Counted from the stretch's first letter, positions 27,233 through 36,578 are shown. The stretch: 64,000 nt of DNA from Bacillota bacterium (GCA_023436585.1 JAEZIN010000033.1:52267-116266), one strand, 5' to 3'. Notes: generated by a model not told the origin, from the sequence alone. Numbers and translations: made by a program.

Positions 27233-28177
27233 ATGGCGTTGATTGAAACCAAGGGATTGAAGAAATACTTCCGCACTCAGCGCGGCCTCCTTCATGCGGT
27301 GGATGATGTTGACCTGAAGATCAATGAAGGCGAAACGCTGGGCGTCGTCGGCGAATCCGGCTGCGGAAAAAGCACCCTGGGGCGCACGATCCTGCGCTTA
27401 TTGGATGCCACCGGCGGGCAGGTGCTGTACGAAGGCTCCGATATTTTGAAATACGACAAGAGCCAGTTAAAAGGCATGCGCACCAAGATGCAGATGATCT
27501 TCCAGGACCCCTTTACGTCGCTGAACCCGCGCTTGTCCATCCAGGATATCATTGCGGAGCCCATGCGAGTCATCAAAAATGTGAAGGGGAAGGAAGCCAT
27601 CAGGGAGCGGACAAAAGAGCTGATGGATTTGTGCGGGCTGCCCAGCCGGTACATGAACACCTATCCCCATGAGCTGGACGGCGGCCGCCGCCAGCGGGTG
27701 GGCCTGGCCCGCGCCCTGGCGGTCGATCCCAAATTTATCGTCTGCGACGAGCCTGTTTCCGCGCTGGACGTATCCATCCAGGCGCAAATTTTGAACCTGC
27801 TCATGGATTTGCAGGACGCCAAAAAGCTGGCCTACATGTTTGTTACCCATGACCTGTGCGTCGTCAAGCACATCAGCAACTACATCATGGTGATGTACCT
27901 GGGCCAGGTGGTGGAGTACGCCACGCGTGACGAGCTGTTCGACCAGCATGTGCACCCCTATACGCGCGCCCTGCTTTCGGCCATCCCCACGGCGGACCTT
28001 TCCCAGCGCAACCGCGAGCGCCACTTATTGAAGGGTGAGGTTGCCAACCCCATCAATCCGGAACCCGGATGCCGTTTTTATCCCCGGTGTCCGCATGCCA
28101 CGGCCAAATGCAAGGAGCCGCAGGGGCTGCGTGAAGTCTCCCCCGGCCATTATGTACGCTGCATTCTGGCGGACTAG
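27233..28177 (+). CDS. ABC transporter ATP-binding protein, DppF/OppF type
   Basis: A 314-residue ATPase: Walker A GESGCGKSTLGR, Q-loop FQDPFTSLNPR, Walker B FIVCDEPVSALD and switch histidine in VTHDLCVVKH. The ABC signature reads ELDGGRRQRVGLARAL instead of the usual LSGGQ. I have seen this variant in related clostridial DppF-like proteins, so it is probably functional with the partner supplying a canonical signature. The C-terminal cysteine-rich extension is present (GCRFYPRCPHATAKC). It completes the five-gene importer. Confidence 0.94.
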   Translation: MALIETKGLKKYFRTQRGLLHAVDDVDLKINEGETLGVVGESGCGKSTLGRTILRLLDATGGQVLYEGSDILKYDKSQLKGMRTKMQMIFQDPFTSLNPRLSIQDIIAEPMRVIKNVKGKEAIRERTKELMDLCGLPSRYMNTYPHELDGGRRQRVGLARALAVDPKFIVCDEPVSALDVSIQAQILNLLMDLQDAKKLAYMFVTHDLCVVKHISNYIMVMYLGQVVEYATRDELFDQHVHPYTRALLSAIPTADLSQRNRERHLLKGEVANPINPEPGCRFYPRCPHATAKCKEPQGLREVSPGHYVRCILAD

Positions 28178-28201
28178 AAAGGATCAACAGGAGGAACCCA
28201 T

Positions 28202-29458
28202 ATGAGCAATACCATTGAGCAAAGAATCAATGAAGCCAACCAAAAGGTGATGGATATCTTTCTAAATGGCCGCCCCAGGTGGGTGGATGTGCAGCCTGCT
28301 ATCGATGTTATACCCGGTATGGCGAAAAACCTGCTGCTGGTGGCCGGCCCGCCCATCGCCAATGAAGAGCGTGTGCAGCCGGTGAAGGTTGCCATTTGCG
28401 GCGCGGCCGTTTATGAAGGCCTTGCCGGCAGCATGGAGGAAGCCTGGGAAAAGGTTCTCTCCGGGGAAATCATCGTGGCTTCCGGCCAGGATTACAGCTG
28501 TGCCTGCGGCGCCGCCATGGCCACCTCCGCCTCCATGCCCGTGATCGTCTGCAAGGATACGGTTTTTGGCGGCCTGGGCTTTTGCGTGCCGCATCCCGGC
28601 CCGTCCATGCAGGTGCTCCGCTGGGGCTTTTATGATGGGAACGTGCAAAAGGACCTGGAGTGGTTCCGCGATTATTACGGCCCCGCCCTTGGCGCGACCG
28701 TCCGGGCGGCCGGCGGTGTGGACATTCATACCCTGCTGGCAAAAACCGCCGGCATGGGTGATGAAAACCATAACCGTCAGCCCGCCGCTACCATGGCCAT
28801 GGCCCTGGACCTGTTGCAGTACATGCTGGACCTGGATTTTCCCCACAAGACAAAAATCATCAAGGAATACACCAGCAACGACCGCTTCTTCCTGCATGTG
28901 ATGATGGCCGGGGTGGAAAGCGTCGTCGCTTCCGCCAAAAACACACCCATGTCCACCGTCATGGTCGCCATGGGCGGCAACGGCACGGAGTTCGGCCTGC
29001 AGTTCTCCGGCACGGGGAATGAATGGTTTACCACCAAGGCGCCTTTGATCCTTGGCCGCTTCCTGAACCCGTCCTATACGGTGGATGACATCGTGGGCTT
29101 TCTGGGCGACAGCTGCGTGACGGAAGTATATGGCCTTGGCGGCATGTCGGCCATTGCCGGGCCCTCCTATGTACGCCTGACGGGCGGATCGTTTGAGGAG
29201 GCGAAGCGCCGCACCGAGGCGGCACGCGCCGTCAGCCTGGGCGAGCACAAGTTCGCGCCTGTCCCGTGGGATGATTTCAGGGGCTTCCCGGTGGGCGTGG
29301 ATATGCGCAAGGTGGTAGGACTGAACATTCTGCCCACCAGCCACGGCGGCTCCACCCTCAAGGTGGGCGGGCAGGGCGGCGCAGGCTTTGCGGAATTCCC
29401 CATGGAGTGCTTTAAAAAGGCGCTGATCGCTTTTTCCGGCAAGATTAAAGGGGAGTGA
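28202..29458 (+). CDS. DUF1116 family protein (YlbE/YahG/AllG-like)
   Basis: A 418-residue cytoplasmic protein with the family blocks RPRWVDVQPAIDVIPGM, LLLVAGPPIANEERVQPVK, GDSCVTEVYGLGGMSAIAGP and HGGSTLKVGGQGGAG. DUF1116 proteins are the partners of FdrA; in E. coli the FdrA-YlbE-YlbF set (AllFGH) was reported to form oxamic transcarbamylase in allantoin breakdown. Here the gene directly precedes fdrA and overlaps or abuts it, so a complex is expected. No homologue of the third subunit (DUF2877) and no carbamate kinase are seen in the window. The ATG has a GGAGG site. The chemistry here is therefore open. Confidence 0.9.
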   Translation: MSNTIEQRINEANQKVMDIFLNGRPRWVDVQPAIDVIPGMAKNLLLVAGPPIANEERVQPVKVAICGAAVYEGLAGSMEEAWEKVLSGEIIVASGQDYSCACGAAMATSASMPVIVCKDTVFGGLGFCVPHPGPSMQVLRWGFYDGNVQKDLEWFRDYYGPALGATVRAAGGVDIHTLLAKTAGMGDENHNRQPAATMAMALDLLQYMLDLDFPHKTKIIKEYTSNDRFFLHVMMAGVESVVASAKNTPMSTVMVAMGGNGTEFGLQFSGTGNEWFTTKAPLILGRFLNPSYTVDDIVGFLGDSCVTEVYGLGGMSAIAGPSYVRLTGGSFEEAKRRTEAARAVSLGEHKFAPVPWDDFRGFPVGVDMRKVVGLNILPTSHGGSTLKVGGQGGAGFAEFPMECFKKALIAFSGKIKGE

Positions 29459-29463
29459 AAAGC

Positions 29464-31017
29464 GTGTCTCTGTTTGTGGAAGTGTATAAAAACACCTACC
29501 GTGACTCCTTGGGGACCCTTCAGGCCACCTTTGTGGCCAGTGAAGTCCCGGGGGTGAAAGCGGCCTACGTGGGCATGGCCACGGATACCAACAAGGCGAC
29601 CATGGCACAGCTTGACATGCGCGGCGAAAAAATCGAACGCGCCACGGCCAACGACCTGGTGGTGGCCGTCCTGGCGGAATCGGAAGATGCTTTTGCAAAC
29701 GCGCTAAAGGCCGTCAAGGAATCGGAAAACGCGTATACGAAGGACGGCAAGTCATCCGTCTCTTACCCGACGCTGGAGTCCGCGCTCAGAAGCAATCCCA
29801 AAGCCAATATCTGCACCATCGCCGTTCCGGGCGAGTATGCGTTGGCCGAGACAAAAAAAGCGCTGGAAGCCGGGCTGCACTGCATCGTTTTCAGCAACAA
29901 TGTCTCCTTTGAGGACGAACGCGCCATGAAGGAGCTGGCCAGGGAAAAGGGCCTGTTGTGCATGGGCCCGGACTGCGGCGTGGCCAACATCAACGGCGTG
30001 GCCTTCGTGCTGGCCAGCATCAACACCCGCGGTCCCTTCGGCATCTGCGGCGCCTCGGGCTGCGGCATACAGCATGTGGCGGCCATTTGCCACCAGTATG
30101 GCAGCGGCATCTCCCAGGGCATCGGCACCGGCGGAAGCGACCTCAAGGACCCCATCGGCGGCATCTCCATGCTGATGGGCATCGACGCGCTGGAGAAGGA
30201 CCCGGATACAAAATACATCGTGCTCGTTTCCCGCAAGCCTGGCGAAAGGATACTCAAAACCATACTGCAACGCATTCAAACCTGCAAAAAGCCCGTTGTC
30301 GTATTCATGATGGGTACCCAAAAGGAAGAAATCGAGGCATCCGGGGCCATCTGGGCGGCCAACCTGGACGATTGCGCCGCCAAGGCTCTATCCCTGATTG
30401 GCAAGGAAGTCAGGTTTACTTCGGATGAGGAGATCCTAAAAATCGCTGAGCAGGCGGTTGCCGGCATGAGCCCAGTTCAGAAATATGTCCGCGGGGCGTA
30501 CCTTGGCGGCACGTATTGCGACGAGGCCATGCGCACCATGCGGGAGAAGATTGGCGATATCTACTCCAACTGCCCCCTGTCCCCCGAACTGCAGCTGAAG
30601 GATTCCTACGTCAGCGTAAAGAATACGGTCATCGATTACGGGGAGGAAGAATTCACCCGCGGCAAGCCCCACCCCACCATTGATCCCAGCGTCCGCCAAC
30701 CGGCCTTCATGCGGGAAGCCGCCGACCCCGAGGTGGCCGTGATCCTGATGGATATGATCCTTTGCGCGCCCGGGCCGCTCAACCCGGCCGGCGCCATCAT
30801 CGCCGATATTCAAAAGGCGCAGGCCATGGCCAAGGCCCGGGGCGGGAAGCTGGTCATTGTAGCCTCCGTACTGGGCACGGACAAGGATTTTCAAAACGCG
30901 CAAAAGCAGGCGGCAATCCTTCAGGAGGCCGGCGTGCTGGTTTGCCAAACGAACTACCGTGCCGCGCTGCTGGCGGGCGAGATCATCCACCTGAAAAAAG
31001 AGAGGGATGCGCAATGA
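29464..31017 (+). CDS. fdrA: FdrA protein, main part (succinyl-CoA synthetase-like)
   Basis: A 517-residue protein related to the alpha and beta subunits of succinyl-CoA synthetase. N-terminal residues 1-90 resemble the FdrA leader (VEVYKNTYRDSLG, GMATDTNKATM). A CoA-ligase-like block follows: MGPDCGVANINGVAF, FGICGASGCGIQHV and GTGGSDLKDPIGGISML. The C-terminal part has GKPHPTIDPSVR. I prefer the GTG at 29464 (GGGGAG 8 bases upstream) to the GTG at 29455, which lies within that site. The protein stops where longer FdrA proteins continue into a VINIG...WxPVAGG domain, encoded here by the next small gene (ATGA overlap at 31014-31017). It should act with the DUF1116 protein. Confidence 0.9.
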   Translation: MSLFVEVYKNTYRDSLGTLQATFVASEVPGVKAAYVGMATDTNKATMAQLDMRGEKIERATANDLVVAVLAESEDAFANALKAVKESENAYTKDGKSSVSYPTLESALRSNPKANICTIAVPGEYALAETKKALEAGLHCIVFSNNVSFEDERAMKELAREKGLLCMGPDCGVANINGVAFVLASINTRGPFGICGASGCGIQHVAAICHQYGSGISQGIGTGGSDLKDPIGGISMLMGIDALEKDPDTKYIVLVSRKPGERILKTILQRIQTCKKPVVVFMMGTQKEEIEASGAIWAANLDDCAAKALSLIGKEVRFTSDEEILKIAEQAVAGMSPVQKYVRGAYLGGTYCDEAMRTMREKIGDIYSNCPLSPELQLKDSYVSVKNTVIDYGEEEFTRGKPHPTIDPSVRQPAFMREAADPEVAVILMDMILCAPGPLNPAGAIIADIQKAQAMAKARGGKLVIVASVLGTDKDFQNAQKQAAILQEAGVLVCQTNYRAALLAGEIIHLKKERDAQ

Positions 31018-31202
31018 ACGGGATGACCGATAAAATCCAAGAATTGTTTCAATCCGAGCTGGTGGTTATCAATATCGGTTCCCGGGTATTTGCAAACGCC
31101 CTGGAAAAACAAAACGTTGAGGTTGTACAGGTGGACTGGAAACCGGTAGCCGGCGGCGACAAGGAAATGCAAGACCTTTTGAGCCTGCTGGGCGGCCTGT
31201 AA
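31014..31202 (+). CDS. FdrA C-terminal domain as a separate small protein
   Basis: A 62-residue protein whose ATG overlaps the fdrA stop (ATGA). It reads LVVINIGSRVFANALEKQ and VVQVDWKPVAGGDKE. As I recall the E. coli FdrA sequence, its C-terminus has the equivalent VAVINIGLRSFALELQ ... WSPVAGGNKK ... LLERL, so this looks like the last domain of FdrA split into its own gene. No frameshift is needed to explain it: each part has its own start, and the overlap suggests coupled translation and a 1:1 complex. Confidence 0.82.
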   Translation: MNGMTDKIQELFQSELVVINIGSRVFANALEKQNVEVVQVDWKPVAGGDKEMQDLLSLLGGL

Positions 31203-31222
31203 GCAGAATAGGAGCGGTGTAA

Positions 31223-32104
31223 ATGAAAATCGGTTTTATCGGTCTTGGTATCATGGGGAAACCCATGGCCATGAATCTGATCAAGGGCGGCCATGAACTG
31301 GTTGTATACGATGTAAACGCGTCCAGCGTGGACGCACTGGTGGCCGCGGGCGCAAAGGCGGCCGCATCCGGCATGGATGTTGCAAGCCAGTGCGGAACAG
31401 TGATCACCATGCTGCCCAACTCCACCCATGTGGAAAGCGCGGTCTGCGGTGAAAACGGTGTCCTGAGCGCGGCTAAGCCCGGCAGCATCGTCATCGACAT
31501 GAGCTCCATCGCGCCGGGCGCCTCCCAGAAAATAGCGAAGGCCTGTGCCGAAAAGGGCGTACGGATGCTGGAAGCCCCCGTCAGCGGCGGCGAGCCCAAG
31601 GCCATCGACGGCACCGTATCCTTTATGTGCGGCGGCGAGAAGGACTTGTTCGACGAGTGCAGGCCCATTCTTGCCTTGATGGGCAGCGACATCGTCTATT
31701 GCGGCGCGGCAGGCGCCGGCAATACCACAAAGCTTGCCAACCAGATCGTTGTGGCGGTGAACATTGCCGGGCTGGCGGAGGCGTTTATGCTGGCGAAAAA
31801 AGCCGGCGTCGACCCCAACACCGTCATGGCGGCCATCAAGGGCGGCCTGGCCGGGAGCACGGTGATGAACGCGAAGGGCCCGATGATGCTGTCCAACAAT
31901 ACCAAGGCGGGCTTCAAGATCGATCTGCATATCAAGGACCTGAACAACGTGCTGGAAACGGCCCATGCAAATGGCGCTCCTGTTCCGCTGACGGCACTCG
32001 TGATGGAAATGATGCAGGTTCTGCATGCCGACGGCATGGGCCAGTGTGACCATAGCACCCTGGCCAAGTTTTATGAAAAACTCGCCAATGCAACAATTTA
32101 TTGA
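31223..32104 (+). CDS. 2-hydroxy-3-oxopropionate (tartronate semialdehyde) reductase-like dehydrogenase
   Basis: A 293-residue member of the 3-hydroxyisobutyrate dehydrogenase family. It has the NAD(P)-binding GLGIMGKPMAMNL at residues 7-19, the substrate-binding APVSGGEPKAIDGT at 118-131 and the catalytic lysine K170 in GAAGAGNTTKLANQ. Family members reduce tartronate semialdehyde to D-glycerate (GarR/GlxR) or oxidise related beta-hydroxyacids. The next gene encodes glycerate kinase, which supports the GarR-type role; hydroxyisobutyrate-type activity is the alternative. Confidence 0.88.
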   Translation: MKIGFIGLGIMGKPMAMNLIKGGHELVVYDVNASSVDALVAAGAKAAASGMDVASQCGTVITMLPNSTHVESAVCGENGVLSAAKPGSIVIDMSSIAPGASQKIAKACAEKGVRMLEAPVSGGEPKAIDGTVSFMCGGEKDLFDECRPILALMGSDIVYCGAAGAGNTTKLANQIVVAVNIAGLAEAFMLAKKAGVDPNTVMAAIKGGLAGSTVMNAKGPMMLSNNTKAGFKIDLHIKDLNNVLETAHANGAPVPLTALVMEMMQVLHADGMGQCDHSTLAKFYEKLANATIY

Positions 32105-32144
32105 CCGACACGCCGAAAGTTCATGAAGAGGGCGGGAGACTATT

Positions 32145-33305
32145 GTGAAAGCAATACTTGCAATCGATTCCTTCAAGGGAAGTTGCACAGCCTATGAAGC
32201 AGGCGAGGCGGTCCGCAGAGGCATTCTGCGGGCCGACCCCTCCGCCATTGTGGACAATGTTCCCGTTGCAGACGGAGGCGAGGGAACAGTGGAAGCAATC
32301 ATCGGAAACAATGACGGTGAATGGCGTTCATGCCAGGTAATGAGCCCCTTGGGGGACATGATCACTTCGGGATATGGCGTGTTGAAAAACGACACCGCCG
32401 TTATCGAAATGAGCCTGGCCTCCGGATTGCTTTTAATACCGCAGCAACGGCTCAATCCCATGGTGACAACAACGTATGGCACGGGGGAATTGATTAAGAA
32501 CGCGTTGGATGCGGGTTACCGCAAAATACTGATCGGCCTGGGCGGATCAGGCACAAATGACGGCGGCGCCGGCATGGCACAGGCGCTGGGCGTATGCTTC
32601 AAGGACATACATGGGAAAGAGCTGGCGTTTGGCGGAGCGGAGCTGATAAGGCTCCATACCATTGATACATCCCGTATGGATCCCCGTCTGAAGGAGTGCT
32701 CGATCATCTGCGCGGTGGATGTGAAAAATCCGCTTTGCGGGGAAAACGGCGCCTCGGCGGTGTATGGGCCGCAGAAAGGCGCGAACCCTGAAATGATTCG
32801 TGTCCTGGATCATGCGCTGGCACATTATGCAAAGGTCATAGAAGAACAGTGCGGCATAAAGGTCATCGATATGCCCGGGGCCGGTGCCGCCGGCGGTTTG
32901 GGCGCCGGGCTGTTCGCCTTCTGCGGCGCCGTATTCCAGCCCGGAATCGAAGCCGTGCTGGACCTTGTGAGATTTGACGACAAATTAATGGACGCGGATT
33001 TTGTAATTACGGGGGAAGGCCGGCTGGACGATCAAACTGTCAATGGCAAGGTACCGGTTGGTGTAGCCAGGCGCGCGAAGGCACACGGAAACATACCGGT
33101 GTTTGCGCTGGTGGGCAGTATCGGCACAGGTGCGGAAGCTGTGTACGAACATGGTGTGGACGGTATTTACGCCATCGCGGACGGACCCCTGACATACAGC
33201 GAGTCTTGCGGCAGGGTGAAAGCCTTGCTGGAAAGGGTGGCCGAATCGCTGACCCATAGCGTGATGGCCATAAAAAAATCCAAAGACAGGCAGGTGGCGC
33301 TGTGA
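32145..33305 (+). CDS. glycerate kinase, GlxK/GarK type
   Basis: A 386-residue protein beginning with GTG (MKAILAIDSFKGS), followed by VPVADGGEGTVEAI and GLGGSGTNDGGAGMAQALG, the type 1 glycerate kinase hallmarks; VITGEGRLDDQTVNGKVPVGVARRA near the C-terminus is also conserved. Enzymes of this type phosphorylate glycerate, mostly to 2-phosphoglycerate, feeding glycolysis. It follows the tartronate-semialdehyde-reductase-like gene, and its end overlaps the acetate-kinase-like gene as GTGA. Confidence 0.94.
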   Translation: MKAILAIDSFKGSCTAYEAGEAVRRGILRADPSAIVDNVPVADGGEGTVEAIIGNNDGEWRSCQVMSPLGDMITSGYGVLKNDTAVIEMSLASGLLLIPQQRLNPMVTTTYGTGELIKNALDAGYRKILIGLGGSGTNDGGAGMAQALGVCFKDIHGKELAFGGAELIRLHTIDTSRMDPRLKECSIICAVDVKNPLCGENGASAVYGPQKGANPEMIRVLDHALAHYAKVIEEQCGIKVIDMPGAGAAGGLGAGLFAFCGAVFQPGIEAVLDLVRFDDKLMDADFVITGEGRLDDQTVNGKVPVGVARRAKAHGNIPVFALVGSIGTGAEAVYEHGVDGIYAIADGPLTYSESCGRVKALLERVAESLTHSVMAIKKSKDRQVAL

Positions 33306-34489
33306 AGATACTGGTATGCAACGCCGGCAGCACCTCATTGAAATTTAAGCTGTATGAGATGCCCGCCTGCAATGTCCTGGCCAAATGCAAGATTGAGCGG
33401 GTCGGCAGCAGGGATGACGCCATCTTCCAGTACAACAACCAGCAGAGCAAGGCATCCATCAATGAAACGGGTCAGAATGTTCCGGACTATTACACAGGGA
33501 TATCAAGATTTTTGCAGTGCCTGACCGACCCCACAATCGGCCTGTTGCAAGATATCCGGGAGATTGAGCGGGTAGGCTACAAGGCCACCGTATCCAAAGG
33601 CCATCTGGGCGTGCATGAGCTGACGGAGGAAGTGATTCAGGGCATGCGCGACTGGCTGCCCATCGCGCCGCAGCACAACGCCGCCTACCTGAGCACCATG
33701 GAAGTCATGCGCAAGGCCCTGCCCGGCGCCCTGTTCCTGGGCGCGTTTGAGACGGCCTTCCACCTGACCGTACCATTGGAACGCCGCCTGTACGGCATCC
33801 CCTATGAATGGTATGAAAAATATGGGATACAGCGGCTTGGCTATCACAGCGCATCCCATGGGTATATGGCAGACCTGCTTAATGAGGAGTTCCCGCAGGG
33901 CTACCGTGCCGTATCCTGCCATTTGGGCGGAAGCTCCTCCGTATGCGCCATCATGAACGGGAAAAGCGTGGATACAAGCTTTGGCATGTCCCTTCAGTCG
34001 GGCCTTATTCATGCCACCCGCGTGGGGGATATGGATTGTGATCTTGTGAATTATCTGCGCCATGTCGGGCTTACCGACGCGCAAATCAACGAGGGTTTCC
34101 AGAACAACGGGGGAATGCTTGGCATATCCGGCGTCAGCGGCGATCTTCGCTATGTGGAGGATGCCGCCGCTAGCGGGCATGAGCGCGCCCAGCTTTCCCT
34201 GGATGTATTCGCGGCCGGCATTGTCAAATACATCGGTGCCTTTTATATGGAAATGGGCGGGCTGGATATTTTGCTGTTTACCGGCGGTATCGGGGAGAAT
34301 TCCGATGTGGTCAGGCGCCTTGTCTGCGCAAGGCTTCACGCGCTGGATATACGCATTGATGAAGAAAAGAACCTTATAACAAGTGGCGAAGGCGTGATTT
34401 CCACACCTGAGTCAGGCGTATTGGTCAAAGTGGTGCCTACAGACGAGGAGCTGGGCATTGCGCGCAGGACGTATGAATTCGAAAGATGA
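33302..34489 (+). CDS. divergent acetate kinase family protein (acyl-phosphate kinase)
   Basis: A 395-residue ASKHA-fold kinase, close to the usual AckA length of about 400. It has the N-terminal phosphate motif VCNAGSTSLKFKLYE, GYHSASHGY (AckA: RYGFHGTSH), ATRVGDMDCDL, SGVSGDLRYVEDA, FTGGIGENSD and VPTDEELGIARRTY. The usual HLGNGAS is HLGGSSSV. These are AckA positions rather than butyrate kinase ones. The GTG start overlaps the glycerate kinase stop. In E. coli the FdrA set works with a carbamate kinase; an AckA-type kinase in the same operon suggests that the acyl phosphate formed here is not carbamoyl phosphate, or that this enzyme has taken over that role. Specificity is inference. Confidence 0.88.
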   Translation: MKILVCNAGSTSLKFKLYEMPACNVLAKCKIERVGSRDDAIFQYNNQQSKASINETGQNVPDYYTGISRFLQCLTDPTIGLLQDIREIERVGYKATVSKGHLGVHELTEEVIQGMRDWLPIAPQHNAAYLSTMEVMRKALPGALFLGAFETAFHLTVPLERRLYGIPYEWYEKYGIQRLGYHSASHGYMADLLNEEFPQGYRAVSCHLGGSSSVCAIMNGKSVDTSFGMSLQSGLIHATRVGDMDCDLVNYLRHVGLTDAQINEGFQNNGGMLGISGVSGDLRYVEDAAASGHERAQLSLDVFAAGIVKYIGAFYMEMGGLDILLFTGGIGENSDVVRRLVCARLHALDIRIDEEKNLITSGEGVISTPESGVLVKVVPTDEELGIARRTYEFER

Positions 34490-34505
34490 TGCAAGAGGTG
34501 ACAGC

Positions 34506-36566
34506 ATGGCTGAACGGTTATGGTGGCAAAAGCAGATGCGCATGGTGCAGTATAACCTGCAAAGCAAGGATACACCGCTTATGGACGCCGTAAAGATCGC
34601 GGAGGAAACACGTGTGATGGGCGCCAATGTGGCGGTCATCAATGTGACCGGCGGCGGTGCGGCCTTTTACCGCAGCGATGTTCCTTTCCATCATGCCCAT
34701 GATTTCCTGCCGGAGGGCAGGGATATCCTTACGGAGCTGATTGAAGAGTGCCACAAGCGGGACATCAAGGTGGTGGCCCGCTGGATGCTTTCCGCTTTTG
34801 AAGAGGATGTTTATTTTCAAAGGCCGCAGTGGGTGCGCCGCAAACCCGACGGTTCGCCCTTTATGCTGGGCAACGACCGGCCGGGCCTGTGGCGCAGGCT
34901 GTACGCGGCCTGCCCCAACAGCGGCTTTCAATTGGATGAAGTGGGCATCCCGGCGTTTCGCGAAACGCTGGAGCGCTACGATATCGACGGCGTTTTCGGC
35001 GTGGGCGGCTTCAGCGGCGCGTGCTGGTGCGAAACATGCAAAAAGCTGTACCGCGACCGGTACGGCAAGGAAATGTCGGCCGATAAAAAGGACTTGGAGC
35101 CTGACTTCTGGCCCCACCGCATGGATGAACAGCTAAAGAAGTACCGGGTGATCATGGATGAGCTAATGCCAAATAAGCCATTCATCCGCTATTACTGGCC
35201 CTTTGATTTGGATTTGGGCATCGAAATGGGCCGCATCCCGGCGGACAACATCGATGTGAACGCCAAACAGTGCAACGTGCTTTGCACCGAGGCGCAAAAC
35301 GTGCTCTCCCTGGGCGTGAAAAAGCTGCCCGAATGGGCGACGCCGGCGCTGCGCATGAAGATGGGCCGCACCATAAAGGATTATCCCCCGCCCGTGGGCA
35401 TCATCCACGCGTGCCCGGGCATGGACTGGCGCCACGCCTGCCTGCCTGTGGCGGAATTTATGTACTGGGCCGCGCAGATTCCGGCCAACGGCGGCTCCTA
35501 TTGGACGACGTTCACAGGGTTTAACGATACCGTCACCGACAAGCGCATGATCCGGGCGGTGGAAGCCTTCAACAAAATGACCAACAGGATCGTGGAGGAT
35601 ATGGACGGGGCGCAAAGCGCCGTGGAAGTCCTGCTCTTAAGTGACGGCGGCCCCTATGTGCAGGGCTGGGCGGAGGCGCTGTTCTGCCAGCACATCGATT
35701 TTGACATGCTGGCGCATTATCAGTTCTCCTATGACAGGATCAAGGACTACAATGTGGTTATCGTACCCAAGCAGTTCAAGTATCCCGCCGGCGCGGAGGA
35801 AGCCTTTGCGCGGTTTGTGTCCGATGGCGGGCGGCTGATCGTGGAGGGAACGTCCGAAAAGGAGCTGGCCCCGGTCATCGGCCTGCTGAATACAAACGGG
35901 CCGGTAGTCTCCAGCGAAGAGCTTGCGGCAGCCTATATCACCATCGAAGGCACAGCCGGTGATATTCAGGAAAGGCTGCAGGGTTCCGGCTATCTGCCCT
36001 TGCGCGGCAAGGTTGGCCTCTATCAGCCGGCGCAGGGTGCCGATGTGCTCCTGACCTGGGTGCCCCCCTTCAGCCCGGTGGAATTTGCGGGCCTTCCGCC
36101 CGAGCGCGCCAGCCTGCCCGCCGCGCATACCGATGTACCCTTGTGCGCCGTGCATTCGCTGGGGCTGGGTAAGGTAATGTTCATCAGCTTTGAGCTGAGC
36201 CTGCTTGTAAGGGATTACGGCCTGCAGGATCATTATGACCTACTGGGCGCGCTGGTAGACCGCATGCTGGACAAGGATAAGGTGTTTTATTTGAACGCTC
36301 CCCAGCGTGTGATGATGACTGTCTTTGGCAAGGGCGGCAAGCGGATGGTTCATTTGGTCAACGGCATCGGGCAGCGGCCGCTGCAGGACACCATTCCCTG
36401 CCATGATATACAGCTTGGCGTAAAGCTTGGCGGCAGGCAGTTCAAAGGCGTGACCTCCAGGATCGCAGGCCTGGCGCTCAGGACCGTTATTACGGACGAC
36501 ATGCTGACCATACACATCCCGCGGCTTGATGTTTGGGATATGCTGCTGATAGAATTTGCGCAATAA
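34506..36566 (+). CDS. glycosidase-like TIM-barrel protein with GATase-like middle domain (paralogue 1)
   Basis: A 686-residue protein with no signal peptide. Residues 1-380 look like a (beta/alpha)8 barrel (ANVAVINVTGGGAAFY, CHKRDIKVVARW, DIDGVFGVGGFS), with a C-x-C-E-x-C motif at C173/C175/C178. Residues 385-480 resemble the beta-galactosidase trimerisation (GATase-like) domain (VEVLLLSDGGPY, YNVVIVPKQFKYP, FVSDGGRLIVEG), and the rest is beta-rich. This domain order is that of uncharacterised alpha-amylase/GH42-like proteins, so hydrolysis of a glycoside is likely but the substrate is unknown. It is close to the protein at 38692-40758 (shared CHKRDIKVVAR, HxCPGMDWRH, TGFNDTV, DKRM/I). ATG 34506 follows AGAGG. 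Confidence 0.8.
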   Translation: MAERLWWQKQMRMVQYNLQSKDTPLMDAVKIAEETRVMGANVAVINVTGGGAAFYRSDVPFHHAHDFLPEGRDILTELIEECHKRDIKVVARWMLSAFEEDVYFQRPQWVRRKPDGSPFMLGNDRPGLWRRLYAACPNSGFQLDEVGIPAFRETLERYDIDGVFGVGGFSGACWCETCKKLYRDRYGKEMSADKKDLEPDFWPHRMDEQLKKYRVIMDELMPNKPFIRYYWPFDLDLGIEMGRIPADNIDVNAKQCNVLCTEAQNVLSLGVKKLPEWATPALRMKMGRTIKDYPPPVGIIHACPGMDWRHACLPVAEFMYWAAQIPANGGSYWTTFTGFNDTVTDKRMIRAVEAFNKMTNRIVEDMDGAQSAVEVLLLSDGGPYVQGWAEALFCQHIDFDMLAHYQFSYDRIKDYNVVIVPKQFKYPAGAEEAFARFVSDGGRLIVEGTSEKELAPVIGLLNTNGPVVSSEELAAAYITIEGTAGDIQERLQGSGYLPLRGKVGLYQPAQGADVLLTWVPPFSPVEFAGLPPERASLPAAHTDVPLCAVHSLGLGKVMFISFELSLLVRDYGLQDHYDLLGALVDRMLDKDKVFYLNAPQRVMMTVFGKGGKRMVHLVNGIGQRPLQDTIPCHDIQLGVKLGGRQFKGVTSRIAGLALRTVITDDMLTIHIPRLDVWDMLLIEFAQ

Positions 36567-36578
36567 AGGAGGATACAA

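Noticed and set aside
27233..28177. Defective ABC signature in the DppF-type ATPase (ELDGGRRQR)
   Set aside because: Walker A, Walker B, Q-loop and switch histidine are intact, and I know this signature variant from related proteins, so loss of function is not implied.
30990..31040. Frameshift between FdrA and the small gene
   Set aside because: Each has its own start and the ATGA overlap is a normal coupled arrangement; no single-base change would be needed to explain the division.
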